DNA from: Pseudomonadota bacterium | GTDB lineage: Bacteria; Myxococcota; Myxococcia; Myxococcales; Myxococcaceae | Direction: 5' to 3' | Length of the DNA: 8,770 bases | Assembly: GCA_023424585.1 (NCBI GenBank) | Contig: JAFADT010000430.1 | Coordinates: forward strand, 1 to 8,770 | Shown here: positions 7,486 to 8,770 of the stretch, in pieces | Position numbering within the stretch: the first letter of the stretch is position 1 | Layout: every line of letters starts with the position of its first letter | The notes under the pieces: generated by a model | What the model saw: only the letters and a program-made list of their open reading frames with translations | Databases searched by the model: none | What the model was told of the DNA's origin: nothing | Program-made: the position numbers and the translations under genes

Positions 7486-8770
7486 CTAGAGCAACGGCAG
7501 CGCCATCATGAGCTCCTGCCGCGCGGGTTGCTGCGCCACCTGGACGGAGCGGCAGTCCGGGTGCGGCGCCGCCGTCCCCCCGTCCCCGGGGGCGGCCGGG
7601 TTGCCCGTCGTGGTGACGCAGAGCTGGTAGGTCCCCGGCGCCACGTTGTCGAACTGCGCGGACTGCGTCAGCGACAGCAACTGCGCCTGCGCCGGGCGGC
7701 TCGCCGCCTGCTGGTTGTCCACCAGCAGGACCCGCGCCTCCGGTGCCCGCGCGCCCTCCGCCGCCTGGGCGTGCACCAGCACCGTCACGCCGCTCTCGGG
7801 GATCACCAGCTCCGTGCGGGCGGTCTCGCGCGCCCGGATGGACACCGTCGTGCGCTGCATCTGCTGGCCCAGCCCCGACTCCGACATGGCCAGCACCGAG
7901 TAGGTCGCCGGCGCCAGGTTGTCGAAGTGGAACGCGCCGTCCGTGCCCGTGGTGCCGCTGACGCCGCCCGCGGGCGCTCCCGGGTTGGAGACGATGACCA
8001 GCGCCCCGCTCACCGGCTGGTCGCCCTTGCGCACCACGCCGTCCAGCTGCCCCGTGGCCGACAGCCGCAGGTTCATCCGCGTGTCCTCCACGCCGGGCAA
8101 GAGCTGCGCGAACTCCGAGCGTCCCTCCTGGACGTGCTCCGCCGAGAGCTGGAGCGCGGAGATGGGGAGCCCCTCGAACACGAAGGCGCCGTCCGGCCCC
8201 GTCACCGCCTGCTGGAGCCCGTAGTCCAGCTCCGCCGCGGCCCCCGCCACCACGCCCACCCCCTTCATCGGCTGGGACACCCGCACCAGCGCGTCCGGCA
8301 CCGGCGCGCCCGTCGCGTTCGTGACCACGCCCTCCAGCCGCCGCCCGCGCTGCACCACCACGTCGCCCAGCACCGTCTCCCGGCCCTCCTGGATGCGCAC
8401 CCCCGGCACCGACTTGTTCACGAAGCCCTTGCCGGTGATGTAGAGCGTGTGGTCGCCCGCGGGGACGCCCTGCATGTGGAAGCTGCCGTCGCCGCCCCCG
8501 TGCGGCACCGCGCCCGCGCCCCGCAGCACCAGGGAGAACTCCGCGGGCGGCGCCCCGTCCTCGCGCACCACCCGGCCCCGGAGCGTCCCACCCAGGCTCA
8601 GGCGCAGCACGGACTCCATGCCCCCCGTCTCCGCCTGGACCGGCGACGTCAGCCACGCCAGCCGCTGCTGGGGCGTGGTGCCCGGCGGCGCGGCGCGCAG
8701 CAGGTACGTGCCCGGCAACAGGCCCCGCACCTCGAAGCGCCCCCCCGCGTCCGCCGTGGCGAGGAACGGC
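7486..8770 (-). CDS. C-terminal part of a multidomain protein with carboxypeptidase-regulatory-like repeats
   Basis: The 427 visible codons are the 3' end of a larger gene that continues past the right edge. The frame stays open upstream of the GTG at 8730 and reads TADAGGRFEVRGLLPGTYLL, so that GTG is internal. The protein is a chain of about five beta-sandwich modules of the CarboxypepD_reg type. Each has a 'L-x-G-x-V' opening strand (TLRGRVV, RLEGVVT, QLDGVVR) and a closing 'D-G-x-F-x-F/M-x-x-x-x-P-G-x-Y/H-x-L' signature (GDGSFHMQGVPAGDHTLYI, GPDGAFVFEGLPISALQL, TDGAFHFDNLAPATYSVL, AQFDNVAPGTYQL). The last module is degenerate and holds two cysteines (about residues 384 and 406) that could form a disulfide. 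No membrane anchor or sorting motif is present at the C terminus (MMALPLL). Such arrays are common in exported or cell-surface proteins of myxobacteria; the N terminus that would show export and any catalytic domain is missing. No function is assigned beyond a structural or binding role. Confidence 0.88.
   Translation of the reverse strand, partial: PFLATADAGGRFEVRGLLPGTYLLRAAPPGTTPQQRLAWLTSPVQAETGGMESVLRLSLGGTLRGRVVREDGAPPAEFSLVLRGAGAVPHGGGDGSFHMQGVPAGDHTLYITGKGFVNKSVPGVRIQEGRETVLGDVVVQRGRRLEGVVTNATGAPVPDALVRVSQPMKGVGVVAGAAAELDYGLQQAVTGPDGAFVFEGLPISALQLSAEHVQEGRSEFAQLLPGVEDTRMNLRLSATGQLDGVVRKGDQPVSGALVIVSNPGAPAGGVSGTTGTDGAFHFDNLAPATYSVLAMSESGLGQQMQRTTVSIRARETARTELVIPESGVTVLVHAQAAEGARAPEARVLLVDNQQAASRPAQAQLLSLTQSAQFDNVAPGTYQLCVTTTGNPAAPGDGGTAAPHPDCRSVQVAQQPARQELMMALPLL

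Noticed and set aside
7367..8656. Minus-strand open frame of 429 codons in another frame of the repeat protein gene
   Set aside because: It is a Gly/Ala/Arg-rich shadow; the 7486-8770 frame has coherent repeated domains.

Overview
The window is very GC-rich, with coding frames dominated by G or C at the third codon position. Its gene content (an exported metallo-beta-lactamase-fold hydrolase, an HSP90-family protein, the RNA-binding protein Tex and a large surface protein built from carboxypeptidase-regulatory-like repeats) fits a myxobacterium such as Corallococcus or Myxococcus. That assignment is inference from composition and recollection of families; there is no rRNA or other taxonomic marker here.

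Left part (1-1303). A strong intrinsic terminator (194-233, minus strand) closes a minus-strand gene (258-1118) for a secreted UlaG-like/UPF0173 metal-dependent hydrolase. Left of the terminator only a doubtful gene start (46-1, minus) is visible; 47-193 holds nothing I can identify. Between 1119 and 1303 lies a divergent promoter region with a short palindrome and a 9-bp direct repeat.

Centre (1304-4987, plus strand). An HSP90-family ATPase (1304-3178) overlaps by one base (TGATG) a TPR-like helical protein carrying a CxxC...C...H set (3178-4287). The two look translationally coupled and probably work together. Twenty-seven bases later comes a small two-gene module of visibly lower GC. A Sec-exported, cysteine-rich protein resembling a small secreted toxin is broken by a single-base frameshift near 4414-4417. 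It overlaps by ATGA a 101-aa protein resembling DUF6714-type proteins. I read this as a decayed or mis-sequenced toxin/immunity-type cassette.

Right part (5057-8770, minus strand). The tex gene (7357-5057) is convergent with the central genes; a hairpin at 4983-5008 lies between them. Upstream of tex, behind its own hairpin terminator (7425-7458), is the 3' part of a gene for a protein of repeated beta-sandwich domains (8770-7486), whose start lies outside the window.

The most interesting items are the HSP90-like/TPR-like coupled pair, which resembles a bacterial counterpart of a chaperone and its TPR partner, and the frameshifted toxin-like gene whose reading frame can be restored by one base.
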